A stretch of 64,000 nucleotides of DNA from Candidatus Goldiibacteriota bacterium HGW-Goldbacteria-1 (GCA_002839855.1 PGYV01000002.1:90574-154573); one strand, 5' to 3'. Counted from the stretch's first letter, positions 27,501 through 36,394 are shown. Notes: a model not told the origin generated them from the letters alone. Numbers and translations: made by a program.

Positions 27501-27719
27501 CTTAAATTTTATATCACCACTTTAAGCGGAGTGCATGTGCGGACGCTTATTGAAAGTACATCAGAACAGGGAATAACTAAAAATCTGCCATTTGAAAGCG
27601 GTGACATTTTCTGGGACGGCACAAATCAGTCCGGTAAGAAAGTGGCATCCGGCGCTTATCTTATTGTGCTTGAAATGGACGGCGTAAGGGTAATAGAAAA
27701 AGCAGCTGTAGTTAAATAA
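24549..27719 (+). CDS. Exported multi-fibronectin-type-III protein with FlgD-like C-terminal domain
   Basis: 1056 residues. Signal peptide 1-19 (ending AMAAP). Then about ten Fn3-like repeats of roughly 90 residues, each with W near its first third and a Y-Y-Y-x-V strand (YYYRVSAVNIYGES, YYYKVSGYGVSE, YYYKIKVIDDMGNE). The final 95 residues are a FlgD-type Ig domain: LRLKYLLVKSGKLKFYITTL, GDIFWDGTNQSGKKVASGAY and a last strand. Such C-terminal domains are candidate sorting signals in type-9-like systems and also occur as plain tail modules. It follows the SprA-like gene by 31 bases on the same strand; a joint transcript and a partner or cargo role are plausible. Confidence 0.7.
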   Translation: MKKLFLTALLMLLSGFAMAAPYAVTGLSVYNCGGIKLVWDAPSDTSTAVSYVINRSVISAGPFDLTVTASVNNYYDASADTTLAYYYTVKSVDFTGATGAASAAKSTLPASPENLQAVPYNAKNMLSWQPSSDGAVESYNIYRSSGYGFKILNNTYSTEYTDESAANGTLYWYRVASLKTNQEGACACSASAKPYIPPFPVSAVDAFVEAGELTAAWTMSALQGTYEIDSFKIFRSTSYGDESFSPASVTYTSYSETLPLAGQLYYYAVRTIDTQGNSSPAYWFSAYNPGLPSVPLGLTVTAANAARINISWQANPAAEDITAYQVIRNSAIIATKATPTAASYEDMDVVLGNTYSYYIQAINSFGTGDGSSAVTQTVIPAPPAGLTATTGVLPGTVYLNWADNNAEENIQTYNIYRATSAVTFNYTTPYLSTGTAGVTDAAVVTGTPYFYSVSAVTETAYESFSEIVSAMAVTYAAQPENLTATAYSNYAELSWDNPGASYAIASFKIYKSTDGSVFNYLASVSPPQFNDAGLTNGSTYYYRVSAVNIYGESTHSEHVTITPQAGYFTEPKNLTATAEAGDGRIILSWSAVQSQEITGYKIYRSTVSGSYDTVPYATAVTITAYTDSAAATLTTYYYKVSGYGVSETAKSAEVSAAPFIRPGPALNLTLTSLYDRVYLTWDSPANDYTYKTTVKYNIYRSTSSLSYSQSAFTALASEYTGASYIDAQINTAGTYYYKIKVIDDMGNEDTSTTGVQIVLSGVMEPPAVLKGVASNKQVRLVWSSINPDSYSVYRKTTQTAAEFGAPIAYNLGFDVKEYVDSNVENNITYIYAVAAVNDSGEGPKSNPVYVTPYLASGLPADASVKFEIENKKDVRLWWNPASDGTYQVAGYSVFRSNDNGYSYVHLSVTAASVVEYTDTATEWDNNYLYMVRVVDSGGNTDATYTPVKVELPLPKNKIRVFSNLVDLSKGEKLRLKYLLVKSGKLKFYITTLSGVHVRTLIESTSEQGITKNLPFESGDIFWDGTNQSGKKVASGAYLIVLEMDGVRVIEKAAVVK

Positions 27720-27742
27720 GAGAATAAAGCAGGGGTTACTAA

Positions 27743-29494
27743 ATGGGAAGAATACAGGTGCTGCCGGCTAATGTGGCAAACCAGATAGCGGCAGGCGAAG
27801 TGGTTGTAAGGCCTGCGTCGTGCGTAAAGGAACTTCTGGAAAATGCAATTGACGCGGGCGCGAAAAATATTACAATCAATATTGAAGACGCCGGGAAAAA
27901 ATTAATAGAGATAAAAGACGACGGCTGCGGTATGGATGAAACAGACGCCGTTAATTCTTTTTTAAGGCATGCCACTTCAAAGATAACCGCGATAAAAGAC
28001 CTGGATTCAATTCAGACGCTGGGGTTTCGCGGGGAGGCGCTGGCATCTATTGCCTCTGTTTCGCGGATGGAAATGATAACCAGGACGCTAAAAGATGAAG
28101 CCGCAACAAGGATACTTTTTGAAAACGGCAAAATTCAGAAAAATGAAAAGGCCGCGGCAAACCCGGGCACTATTATAAGGGTAAGGGACCTTTTTTATAA
28201 TACGCCGGCACGCCTGAAATTCTTAAAATCCAAATACACGGAAGAAGCGCAGATAATTGATACGGTTATGTCACAGGGGTTATCAAAAGAAGATATTTCC
28301 CTTAAACTTTTTATTGACGGAAAAGAAGCGGTGGTTTTTCCGCCGGGGGCGGATTTTAAGGAAAAAGTCTGCGCGGTATTCGGAAATGAAGCCTGCGCCG
28401 CTTTATTGGAAATAGGCGAATACACGGATAACATCAAGATAACGGGTTTCATCTGCGCGCCGTCTGTCACCAAAACCAACCGTTCCGGGCAGTTTATGTT
28501 TGTCAACGGGCGCGTGATTTCAAGCAGGGCTCTGTCATACGCCGTCTATGAAGGGTACGGCACCCTTCTAATGAAAGGCAATTACCCGGTGACTTTCATA
28601 TTTATAGACATAAACCCGTCTTTTGTGGATGTCAACGTGCACCCTACAAAAGCGGAAGTAAAATTCAGAAATGAACATGACATTTATGTCCTTATAAAAA
28701 AGGCAGTGGAAAACGCTCTGGCAGCGGGCAATTTAACCAGAAACGCATATGCTGATGTTTTTGACGGCAATCAGAATCAGGACAGCTATAAAAACGCGGT
28801 GGGAGAATCCGTAAACAGATTTTTTTCAAATGAATCGCACCAGCTGTTTACGTCGCCGCTTGTTTCAGGGCCAAGGGAAGATGTCTCTTTTCAGACGCAG
28901 TCTCAGCGAAGGCAGTATTTTAATTTCAGGTTTTTAGGGCAGGTCAATCTTACTTATATAGTGGGTGAAGAACAGGGAAACCTTGTAATAATTGACCAGC
29001 ACGCGGCGCATGAAAAAGTGCTTTTTGAGGAAATAATGAAAGAGATTAATTCCGGGAAAGTAAGAATTCAGGAAATGCTGATACCGGAAGTGGTGGAAAT
29101 GACACCCGCGGAAAAACTTACCGTGGAAAATAATATGGAAGTTTTCATAAAAATGGGAATAGAGCTGGAGCCGTTTGGCGGCAATGCTTTTGGCATAAGG
29201 GCTCACCCCGTAATTATTAAAAATAAAGCCATAGGAAATATAGTAAAAGCGGTTGTTGACGCATTAAAAGAAAAAGGGACGGCAAGCGCGGATGAAGCTA
29301 TGAAAGACGCGGCCGCCACAATGGCGTGCAGGGCGGCGTATAAAGCGGGCGACGCGCTTAACCAGAATGAAATAGAGGCGCTGCTTACCCGGTATTTTGA
29401 AATAGACGCGCCGTTTTCATGCCCTCACGGAAGGCCGCCTATCGTTAAAATTGGGTTTGAAGAAATTGAAAAAATGTTCAAAAGAAAACTGTAA
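27743..29494 (+). CDS. mutL: DNA mismatch repair protein MutL (endonuclease type)
   Basis: 583 residues. The GHKL ATPase is complete: ELLENAIDAGA (residues about 31-41), the DDGCGM loop, and GFRGEALASIASVSR. The C-terminal domain carries the endonuclease motif DQHAAHEKVLFEE (about 417-429), then ACRAAYKAGD and CPHGRPPIVKI, the zinc-binding set of nicking MutLs. This form nicks the new strand without MutH, after MutS finds a mismatch. No mutS adjoins it. It is 23 bases downstream of the Fn3 gene and is followed by miaA, the common bacterial mutL-miaA order. Confidence 0.97.
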   Translation: MGRIQVLPANVANQIAAGEVVVRPASCVKELLENAIDAGAKNITINIEDAGKKLIEIKDDGCGMDETDAVNSFLRHATSKITAIKDLDSIQTLGFRGEALASIASVSRMEMITRTLKDEAATRILFENGKIQKNEKAAANPGTIIRVRDLFYNTPARLKFLKSKYTEEAQIIDTVMSQGLSKEDISLKLFIDGKEAVVFPPGADFKEKVCAVFGNEACAALLEIGEYTDNIKITGFICAPSVTKTNRSGQFMFVNGRVISSRALSYAVYEGYGTLLMKGNYPVTFIFIDINPSFVDVNVHPTKAEVKFRNEHDIYVLIKKAVENALAAGNLTRNAYADVFDGNQNQDSYKNAVGESVNRFFSNESHQLFTSPLVSGPREDVSFQTQSQRRQYFNFRFLGQVNLTYIVGEEQGNLVIIDQHAAHEKVLFEEIMKEINSGKVRIQEMLIPEVVEMTPAEKLTVENNMEVFIKMGIELEPFGGNAFGIRAHPVIIKNKAIGNIVKAVVDALKEKGTASADEAMKDAAATMACRAAYKAGDALNQNEIEALLTRYFEIDAPFSCPHGRPPIVKIGFEEIEKMFKRKL

Positions 29495-29555
29495 GAATAA
29501 CATTGCGTAAAATCCGATAAGATTATCTTTGTCTTAATAACAAGGAGACGGAATA

Positions 29556-30476
29556 ATGTTTATGGTAATCTGCGGCCCTACAGCCTCGGGCAAGTCTGCC
29601 ATTGCGGTGGAAACGGCCGCGGTTTTAAACGGCGAAATAATATCTTCCGATTCCATGCAGGTTTACCGGGATATGGATATAGGCACAAATAAAATTTCAA
29701 TTGAAGCTCAAAAAGGTATTCCTCATCATCTTATCGGCATAATTGACCCTGAAAGCGCTTATTCAGCAGCTATGTTTAAAAAAGACGCGGAATCGCTTTT
29801 GGATGAAATAAAAAAAAGAAACAGCCTTCCTATTATATGCGGAGGAACAGGTTTATACATAGACGGCATAATTAAGGGCCTTGCTGTATCAGGGGAAGTT
29901 GATGAGTATATAAAAGAACGTATAAGGCGCCTTGAAAAAGAAAAGGGCGCGGAGTATCTTTATGAAATGCTGAAAGCAAAAGATCCGCAGGAAGCAGATG
30001 TTATTGACAGAAAAAATCCCCGCAGGCTTACAAGGGCGCTTGAAATAATTGAATCAACGGGCAAAAAAGTCTCGGATATAAAAAAAAGCACCGCGCAGAC
30101 GGCATACAAAGATGAATACATGATATTCGTAATTGACGCGCAAAAAGATGTGCTTTACAGCCGTATTGACAGGCGTGTGGACGCGATGGTAAATGACGGC
30201 CTGTTTGAAGAGGTTGAAGCTTTGTTAAAAAAAGGAATAAAGGCTGATTCCGTGCCTATGCAGGCGATAGGGTATAAAGAAGCTGCCATGTATATTTCAG
30301 GGGCGGAAAAAAAGGAAGATGTAATAATGATGATAAAACAGGCCACGCGCAATTACGCCAAACGCCAGCTTACATGGTTTAAACGCTATAAAAATGCGCA
30401 TCGGATAGATGCCACAAATGGGGATGAAAAAAAGGCCGCGCAGGACGTAATTAAAGCGTGGAAAAGCCAAAGCTGA
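29556..30476 (+). CDS. miaA: tRNA dimethylallyltransferase MiaA
   Basis: 306 residues, normal length. The N-terminal P-loop is GPTASGKSAIAVETA (residues 6-20), followed by SSDSMQVYRDMDIGTNKIS, GGTGLYIDGI and the C-terminal YAKRQLTWFKR. The enzyme transfers a dimethylallyl group to A37 of tRNAs reading codons that start with U, which steadies codon pairing. ATG has ACAAGGAGACGG upstream. Directly follows mutL, as in many bacteria. Confidence 0.97.
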   Translation: MFMVICGPTASGKSAIAVETAAVLNGEIISSDSMQVYRDMDIGTNKISIEAQKGIPHHLIGIIDPESAYSAAMFKKDAESLLDEIKKRNSLPIICGGTGLYIDGIIKGLAVSGEVDEYIKERIRRLEKEKGAEYLYEMLKAKDPQEADVIDRKNPRRLTRALEIIESTGKKVSDIKKSTAQTAYKDEYMIFVIDAQKDVLYSRIDRRVDAMVNDGLFEEVEALLKKGIKADSVPMQAIGYKEAAMYISGAEKKEDVIMMIKQATRNYAKRQLTWFKRYKNAHRIDATNGDEKKAAQDVIKAWKSQS

Positions 30477-30533
30477 TGTGTTAATATTTTTCTTAATTGC
30501 AGTCAGGCTTCTTATTGAACCCGGAAGGAAAAA

Positions 30534-31784
30534 ATGAAAAAAATATTTTCAAATTTAAATTTTATGCTGCTGATGGCCGTGCAGACAGTGGAGCAGATAG
30601 GCGACAGCCTTACGCTTATGGCGCTTATAGCGTGGGCCATGCAGTCATCCGGCGCGGCGCACGCGTCAACCGCAAATATGACCATTATTCTTTTCTGGAT
30701 AGGAGTCCCAATACTGCTGGTTGGGCCGTTTAGCGGCGTTTTGATTGACCGGTTTAAAAGAAAAAATCTTCTTGCGTCGGCCACCGCTTCAAAAGGGATT
30801 TTTATACTTCTTATTTTTATGTATATGTCCGGTTATTCCCAAAACGCATGGCCTGCGGCGCTTCTGTATTTTTTTGTATTTATGAAATCATTTTCCACGC
30901 AGTTTTTTGTACCCGCAAAATCGGCTTTTATTCCGGATGTGGTGGGGGATGAAAATGCCCTTGTAAAAGCCAATTCGCTTTCTGCCACGCTGATGGTAAT
31001 AACGCAGATTTTTACCTACGCGGCCGCGGGAATCCTTATAGCGCAGTTTGGTTACAAAGTTATACTTATGGCAAGCGCCGCGTTATATATTCCGGCGCTT
31101 CTGCTTATCCTTCTGATTAATTCCGCCGAGAAACATGAAGAAAAAGGGCATTTTGAATCCTGGGGACACGCCATTGTGGATTTAAAGGAAGGTTTTGTTT
31201 TTATGTTTTCAGGCGAGCGTATAAAATTTGTCACAAGAAGGGTATTTGTCCTTATGATTTGCGCTATTGTATTTTACATCTCGCTTACCGGCGGTTTTTT
31301 AAAGGAAATAACGGCAGCCACAGGTTTAAAGCTGGAAGATATAAAAGCCCTTGGTTTTGTTCAGGCCGCGCTTGGGCTTGGGCTTGTGGCAGGGGTGGTG
31401 TTCCTTGAAAGGCTTATAAAAAGATTCGGCGAAATTAATCTGATAAGGATTGTATTTCCGGCTGTGGGGCTGGTTTTATCCGCTGTTTATTTTTTCAGAA
31501 ATTTTTATTTTCTGCTGGCTTGTGGCTTTCTGGCGGGAATGGCGGGTGTTATTCTGCTGTCAATCGCGGAAACCGTGGTACAGAAAGATTCCCCCTCGGA
31601 TATGCGCGGCAGGGTTTTTTCCGCTTATTATCTGTTCCGCAATACAGGGCCTTTAATAGCCGCGGCGCTGGCAGGGCTTCTGGTAAGGTTTATGGAAGAA
31701 AGCGCGATAGCGCTGGCGGCGGTTTTGTGCCTTGTGGTATATGGAATGGTTAATCTGGTATTTAATAAAAGCCGGAAGAATTAG
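30534..31784 (+). CDS. MFS transporter (MFS_3/EntS-like exporter family)
   Basis: 416 residues with twelve predicted helices. The cytoplasmic loop between helices 2 and 3 is GVLIDRFKRKNLL, a form of the MFS G-x-x-x-D-R-x-x-R/K motif. Near helix 10, SIAETVVQKDSPSDMRGRVFSAYYLFRN is also typical of the MFS_3 group. In this group members export siderophores or drugs; the substrate cannot be inferred from the neighbours (miaA and DUF4416). Start at ATG 30534 with CGGAAGG upstream; an overlapping frame nearby is a shadow. Confidence 0.85.
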   Translation: MKKIFSNLNFMLLMAVQTVEQIGDSLTLMALIAWAMQSSGAAHASTANMTIILFWIGVPILLVGPFSGVLIDRFKRKNLLASATASKGIFILLIFMYMSGYSQNAWPAALLYFFVFMKSFSTQFFVPAKSAFIPDVVGDENALVKANSLSATLMVITQIFTYAAAGILIAQFGYKVILMASAALYIPALLLILLINSAEKHEEKGHFESWGHAIVDLKEGFVFMFSGERIKFVTRRVFVLMICAIVFYISLTGGFLKEITAATGLKLEDIKALGFVQAALGLGLVAGVVFLERLIKRFGEINLIRIVFPAVGLVLSAVYFFRNFYFLLACGFLAGMAGVILLSIAETVVQKDSPSDMRGRVFSAYYLFRNTGPLIAAALAGLLVRFMEESAIALAAVLCLVVYGMVNLVFNKSRKN

Positions 31785-31787
31785 TTT

Positions 31788-32339
31788 ATGGCAGATATAA
31801 GGCAGCCGCGTCCGGGGAAACTTATATGTTCTTTAATTTATTCGGATGAAAGCGCTTATACCGGCGCGCTGACTGAACTGAAAACTACATATGGGCAGAC
31901 TGATTTTGAAACACAGCAGGCGCCGTTTACTCATACGGCATATTACGGCGAAGAAATGGGAAACCGCTTAAAACGCAGGTTTGTCTCGTTTGAAAAGCCG
32001 GTTACGCCTGATGCTCTTGCGCCGGCAAAAGCACTTACAATTGAAATAGAAAAAAAATATCTTAATGAAAATGGCGGAAGAATTATAAATATTGACCCGG
32101 GTTTTCTGTGCCAGGCAAAACTTGTTCTTGCATCGGCAAAAAACTTCAGCCACCGGGTTTATATGTCGCAGGGCATATATGGAGAATCCACGCTTAGGTT
32201 TAACACGGATACAAAGTCTTACGAGCCCTGGCCGTGGACGTATCCTGACTATACACAGGCGGAAATTATAGGCGTGTTTAATAAAATAAGGGGTATTTTA
32301 ACAGAGCAGGCATATAAAAGCGGAGAAAAGAAGCGTTAA
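31788..32339 (+). CDS. DUF4416 family protein
   Basis: 183 residues. It shows the DUF4416 pattern: KLICSLIYSDESAY near the start, PFTHTAYYGEEMG, an internal FVSFEKPVTPDALAPAKALT, then INIDPGFLCQAKLVLASAKN, HRVYMSQGIYGEST and WTYPDYTQAE. The family is widespread in Deltaproteobacteria, Elusimicrobia and candidate phyla; its function is not known. It starts three bases after the MFS stop, so the two genes are co-transcribed. Confidence 0.85.
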   Translation: MADIRQPRPGKLICSLIYSDESAYTGALTELKTTYGQTDFETQQAPFTHTAYYGEEMGNRLKRRFVSFEKPVTPDALAPAKALTIEIEKKYLNENGGRIINIDPGFLCQAKLVLASAKNFSHRVYMSQGIYGESTLRFNTDTKSYEPWPWTYPDYTQAEIIGVFNKIRGILTEQAYKSGEKKR

Positions 32340-32406
32340 AAATGAACCGAAAACAGCCGAAAAACCATTGTTTTAAGGCGGTTTCAAGCAAATGTGTTTT
32401 TTTTGT

Positions 32407-32435
32407 TTGACAGTCAAAGGGCTATTATGTTAAAT
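32407..32435 (+). promoter_or_regulatory. Sigma-70-type promoter for the PorV-like gene pair
   Basis: A perfect TTGACA (32407-32412), 17-base spacer, TTAAAT (32430-32435). It lies about 145 bases before the GTG start at 32580, leaving a long 5' leader with no structure I recognise. Confidence 0.55.
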
Positions 32436-32579
32436 TGTTTTATCAGATACTGCATTTTTTGTATTGCGGAAAGTGATTTTAGAATGGCGCGCCTGTGCGC
32501 GTCAATTTAAATATTTATGCTGTTTTTTTGCCCGTATATTTATTTTCGGGATACATATTAGGAATAGCGGAGGACAATT

Positions 32580-34721
32580 GTGCGCATAAAAAGTGTAATT
32601 CTGTCCATTTTTGCAGTTATTATTTTATTTGCAGCGGTTCCGTTTGTGTCTGCGGACGATTTTACCGATACGCTGCAGATTACCTGGGAGAAAGTTAAAG
32701 AACCGTTTTTTGATAAATACAATCCTTTTGGAACAGGTGCAAGGGCAATAGGGATGGGAGAGGCTTTTTCAGCTATTGCTGACGACTCTTCCACGGTATA
32801 TTACAATCCTGCCGGCCTTGCGCAGATGGATCATAATGAAATTTTCTGGACAGGCGGAAGTTATTATGGCGGTGTCCCTTATACCGGATTTGCGTCTTTC
32901 ACAATGGCGCTGGGAGGGCAGTATTTCGGCCTTTCGTATGAAAAACTTTATCATCCAATAGGCAGGTATCCGGAGAAAGTCGTTATACCGGTACGCATTG
33001 GCAATGCAGGTGTTCCTCCTCCAACTCCTCTTTTTTATACAGAAAATATTGACATAACTGTTGGTACTTATGACTGGTTTGGCGGCGCAGGAATGGGCGG
33101 GCTTGACCCTTCGTGGCAGGAATTTTTAGGCGATAAATACAGGAAGTACATAAACCTTCCTTTTCAGACAAATAGCGTGCTTTTAACATATGCCACTCCT
33201 TTAACCTCGGACAAAAGTTTTAACTTTGGCGTAAACGTTAAATATATGTTTACTGATGCTGATGCTAAAAAAATTATTACTGATGAATTTGACGCATGGT
33301 CATGGGGGCTGGATGTGGGCTTCCTTTACAAGCTGCGCCTTATTGAATTCTTAAAAGACCTTAATATTTCAATTATGTTAAGGGATGTTTCGGGACAGAT
33401 GAAGAGGTACAAGACCGGAATAGAAAAAAACTTATTTTTTACTTCAACCATCGGGCTTTCAATGCGCACAACGCAGCTTATAGAAAAAGAAGTCACAAGT
33501 TTTTCCGTTGATTTTAATTCTGTAAATGACCCGGGCGTTTTAGAGCAGGAAAGATACAGGTTTAATTTTGGAGCGGAGCAGTGGTTTATAGACGGCCATT
33601 TTGCGGTAAGGGGCGGCCTTGTGGATGTTATGTATCCCGGCACGTGGAGGGCGTCTTTGGGCTTGTCAGCCAAGTATATTTTTGGAATTGATTACGCATA
33701 TGTATTTGGAGTTCCGCTTGGACAGGATGCTGAAAACGAAAGCGATTCGCACTGGATATCGCTGCACTGGGAATGGGGTAAAGTTGTAAGAAAGCTTCCC
33801 ACACCGGATGTTTTTGCCGCGGTAGAACCAATTTCTTTTGCTCCTAAAAACGGAGAAACTGTAATTTTCAAGCTTAACGCGGATTCAAAAGCGGGAATAG
33901 ACAGGTGGGCGCTTAACATACTTGATAAAAACAATAACCTTGTTAAATCTTATGTGGATATAGGCGCTCCGCCTTCGCAGATTATATGGAATGGCACGGA
34001 TAACAAATATCAGCCCCTGTCTGACGGGGAATACACTTTTATATTTGAAGCCACGGACAAACTTGGAAGCACGGCTTCCACTCCGGTGCAGACTGTAAAG
34101 CTGTTCACTCCGGTGCTTGAAGCTGTAAATAAAGAAGCACTGAATAAATTAAAAATTCTTTTAAAACAGATCGGCGACAGAGACCTTGCGGAAGACAACG
34201 CTCAGATGGCAAACGCGAAAGCGGGCGTGGAAGAGTGGAAGGCAATAAAAGGCAAACCGACACCGGTTCCTCCTCCTCCCGCAGGCACAATACCGGAGCC
34301 GCTTCCTTTAACGGCGTTCCCGGGTTTTGAAAACTATCAGGGCGCAACGCCAAGTGCGGCAGCTGGCAATGTTAATGTGGCGGGTTTCCCGAATGTGGAT
34401 TCATCCGCAATCAGGTCCGCTTACATCGCAACCGATGCTGACGGCAATAAACAGTTTATGATGGAATATGCAACGGCAAACACCATACCGCAGTATGTAA
34501 TGAAAGAAGTGGCAATGATGGCCAGAAGCATAGCTGAAAGCATGGGCGGTTCCATCAGTAACATAGGTATTAATGCTTTATATGGCGGCAGCAATACGAT
34601 GGCGGTCAACGTGCCTATTGCACAGGCTCAGAACTATTCAAGAGGATACATTTCCGCGGAACAGATGCTTCGCGGTGCAAATATTACGCTGAACGGCGAG
34701 ATAATAAATCCTAATTATTAA
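32580..34721 (+). CDS. PorV/UPF0164-like outer-membrane protein with FlgD-like domain and unknown C-terminal domain
   Basis: 713 residues from GTG at 32580 (GGAGGACAATT upstream). Signal peptide 1-22 (ending VSADD). Residues about 42-400 match PorV/UPF0164: GTGARAIGMGEAFSAIADD, YYNPAGLAQMDHNEI, then beta strands and RGGLVD and WRASLGLSAKY. Residues about 415-510 are a FlgD-type Ig module with WNGTDNKYQPLSDGEYTF. A charged helix and Pro-rich link (PTPVPPPPAG) precede a C-terminal segment of about 140 residues (ADGNKQFMMEYATANTIPQY, then EVAMMARSIAESMGG) of unknown type. Follows a long leader and is linked to the next PorV-like gene 13 bases on. Confidence 0.75.
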   Translation: MRIKSVILSIFAVIILFAAVPFVSADDFTDTLQITWEKVKEPFFDKYNPFGTGARAIGMGEAFSAIADDSSTVYYNPAGLAQMDHNEIFWTGGSYYGGVPYTGFASFTMALGGQYFGLSYEKLYHPIGRYPEKVVIPVRIGNAGVPPPTPLFYTENIDITVGTYDWFGGAGMGGLDPSWQEFLGDKYRKYINLPFQTNSVLLTYATPLTSDKSFNFGVNVKYMFTDADAKKIITDEFDAWSWGLDVGFLYKLRLIEFLKDLNISIMLRDVSGQMKRYKTGIEKNLFFTSTIGLSMRTTQLIEKEVTSFSVDFNSVNDPGVLEQERYRFNFGAEQWFIDGHFAVRGGLVDVMYPGTWRASLGLSAKYIFGIDYAYVFGVPLGQDAENESDSHWISLHWEWGKVVRKLPTPDVFAAVEPISFAPKNGETVIFKLNADSKAGIDRWALNILDKNNNLVKSYVDIGAPPSQIIWNGTDNKYQPLSDGEYTFIFEATDKLGSTASTPVQTVKLFTPVLEAVNKEALNKLKILLKQIGDRDLAEDNAQMANAKAGVEEWKAIKGKPTPVPPPPAGTIPEPLPLTAFPGFENYQGATPSAAAGNVNVAGFPNVDSSAIRSAYIATDADGNKQFMMEYATANTIPQYVMKEVAMMARSIAESMGGSISNIGINALYGGSNTMAVNVPIAQAQNYSRGYISAEQMLRGANITLNGEIINPNY

Positions 34722-34734
34722 AAGAGAGGGGAAC

Positions 34735-36381
34735 ATGAAAAAAATAATAACAGCGGTTATACTTTCACTGGCACTGGCGCAGTTTGCGTTTGCCGGAGCT
34801 TTTGATAAAGGCGGCGTGCTTGGCGTTGGCGGCAGGGCGCTTGGAATGGGCCATGCTTTTGGCGCGGTTGCCGATGACGGAAGCGCCGTATACTGGAACA
34901 CGGCGGGTTTAACGCAGCTTGAAAGGGCGGAAGTTAACCTTTTTCTTGGGCCGTTGTTAAACGGAAAGGAATATTACACATTTCTTTCTTTTGGTTCGCC
35001 TTTCTTTCAGGACACAGCGTGGCAGCTGTCCGTGCTTTCCCTTATACATAACGACAAAAATAACACAAAAGAATTTACCGTAATCGGCAGTTTTGCGTCC
35101 GCGCTTAACCTTGAAAGGACTTTTTCGGTGGGCGTAAACGTTAAGTACTTAAATTATAATTCCACCGCTTCTTATACAACATCATCCGGCACCACGCTTC
35201 AGGGAATTGCAAACGGGCTTGGGCTTGATCTTGGCGTGCTTTATCAAATGCCTCTTCCTCAGTTTGGAAAAAAAATCAACCTTGGGCTTTTCATACAGGA
35301 TATTGAGACCACGCTGCACTGGCAGGGCGGTACCACAGAAGAAAAAATACCCACCATTTTTAAGATTGCAAGCGCATATTATATAGATGACAACCTTTTA
35401 ATGACAGCTGACCTTGATTTTTTTAATGACCTTAATATAAGCGGAATTCCGCTTCAGGAACCAATTTATGATATCAGCGGAAACACTATTACGGCGCTTA
35501 AACCGGATCCATACAGGTTACATGTGGGTGTGGAAGGCTGGTTCTTTAAAAGGCACCTTGGACTGCGCGGCGGATATACGGGTTTTGCCACAATGCAGGG
35601 CAGGCTTACAGGCGGCGTAACTTACAGGGAAGATATATGGGAAGTTGACTACGCATATATAGGGCACGCGGAACACCTTGGGGACTCACACAGATTCTCT
35701 GTTATTTTAAGGTTCGGCACAGAAAGGGAAAAACTTACCGCCATAAGCGTGGTAAGGCCTCCTAAGAATCTGAATTCATATCCGGCAAACGGCGCAATAA
35801 ACCTGACGTGGGAGCCAAACGAAGAGCCCAATGTCACGGGTTACGCCATTTACATGAGCAAATCACCGGGCGCAAGGTATATTCCGGTGGCAAAAAGAAT
35901 AAAAGAAAATTATGTGACAATTGACGGCTTAAAGAACGGCACAAGGTATTACTTTGTTGTGGCTTCAATTAATAATACATATCCATCGGTTGAAAGCGCG
36001 TACAGCAATGAAGCTTCAGCGGTACCGGCACCTGTGGTTCCGGGCACGCCTGAAATGTTCCCTGTAGCGCAGAAAAAAGAAGTAAGAAAGAATGGCGCTG
36101 TTGATGTAAAGTGGGGCAAAATGCCTCCTGCAAATATGGCGGGATACAATATTTATATAACGGAATCATCGGGCAAGGGATATGTTAAGGTTAACCCGTC
36201 GCCTGTAAATGATACTCATTTTGTGGTAAAAGGGCTGGAAGTTGGCAAAAAATACTTCTTTGTAATAACATCGGTTACAAATGATGTTCCGCCTATAGAA
36301 TCCAAGTTCAGCAAGGAATGGGCGGATGTGGCAAAACCTGAAGGAAGCATGACAGAGAACGCGGCCGCAGGCCAGAGGTAA
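34735..36381 (+). CDS. PorV/UPF0164-like outer-membrane protein with two C-terminal Fn3 domains
   Basis: 548 residues. Signal peptide 1-21 (ending FAGAF). Residues 24-340 form a PorV-like barrel: GVGGRALGMGHAFGAVADDG, YWNTAGLTQLERAEV, LRGGYTGFA and DYAYIGHAEHLGDSHRF. Two fibronectin type III domains follow at about 345-430 (LTWEPNEEPNVTGYAIYM) and 440-530 (YNIYITESSGKGY). AAAGAGAGGGG precedes ATG. It ends 13 bases before flgF, so flagellar transcription could read in from the PorV pair. In type 9 systems PorV-like barrels bind SprA and shuttle cargo; the Fn3 tails here may mediate surface contacts. Confidence 0.75.
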   Translation: MKKIITAVILSLALAQFAFAGAFDKGGVLGVGGRALGMGHAFGAVADDGSAVYWNTAGLTQLERAEVNLFLGPLLNGKEYYTFLSFGSPFFQDTAWQLSVLSLIHNDKNNTKEFTVIGSFASALNLERTFSVGVNVKYLNYNSTASYTTSSGTTLQGIANGLGLDLGVLYQMPLPQFGKKINLGLFIQDIETTLHWQGGTTEEKIPTIFKIASAYYIDDNLLMTADLDFFNDLNISGIPLQEPIYDISGNTITALKPDPYRLHVGVEGWFFKRHLGLRGGYTGFATMQGRLTGGVTYREDIWEVDYAYIGHAEHLGDSHRFSVILRFGTEREKLTAISVVRPPKNLNSYPANGAINLTWEPNEEPNVTGYAIYMSKSPGARYIPVAKRIKENYVTIDGLKNGTRYYFVVASINNTYPSVESAYSNEASAVPAPVVPGTPEMFPVAQKKEVRKNGAVDVKWGKMPPANMAGYNIYITESSGKGYVKVNPSPVNDTHFVVKGLEVGKKYFFVITSVTNDVPPIESKFSKEWADVAKPEGSMTENAAAGQR

Positions 36382-36394
36382 CGGAGGTAATAAA

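Noticed and set aside
29494..29520. Possible sigma-28 promoter before miaA (TCCGATAA at 29513-29520)
   Set aside because: The -10-like box is good, but at the required 11-base spacing the -35 region (AGAATAAC) does not match TAAAGTTT, and miaA is not a flagellar gene.
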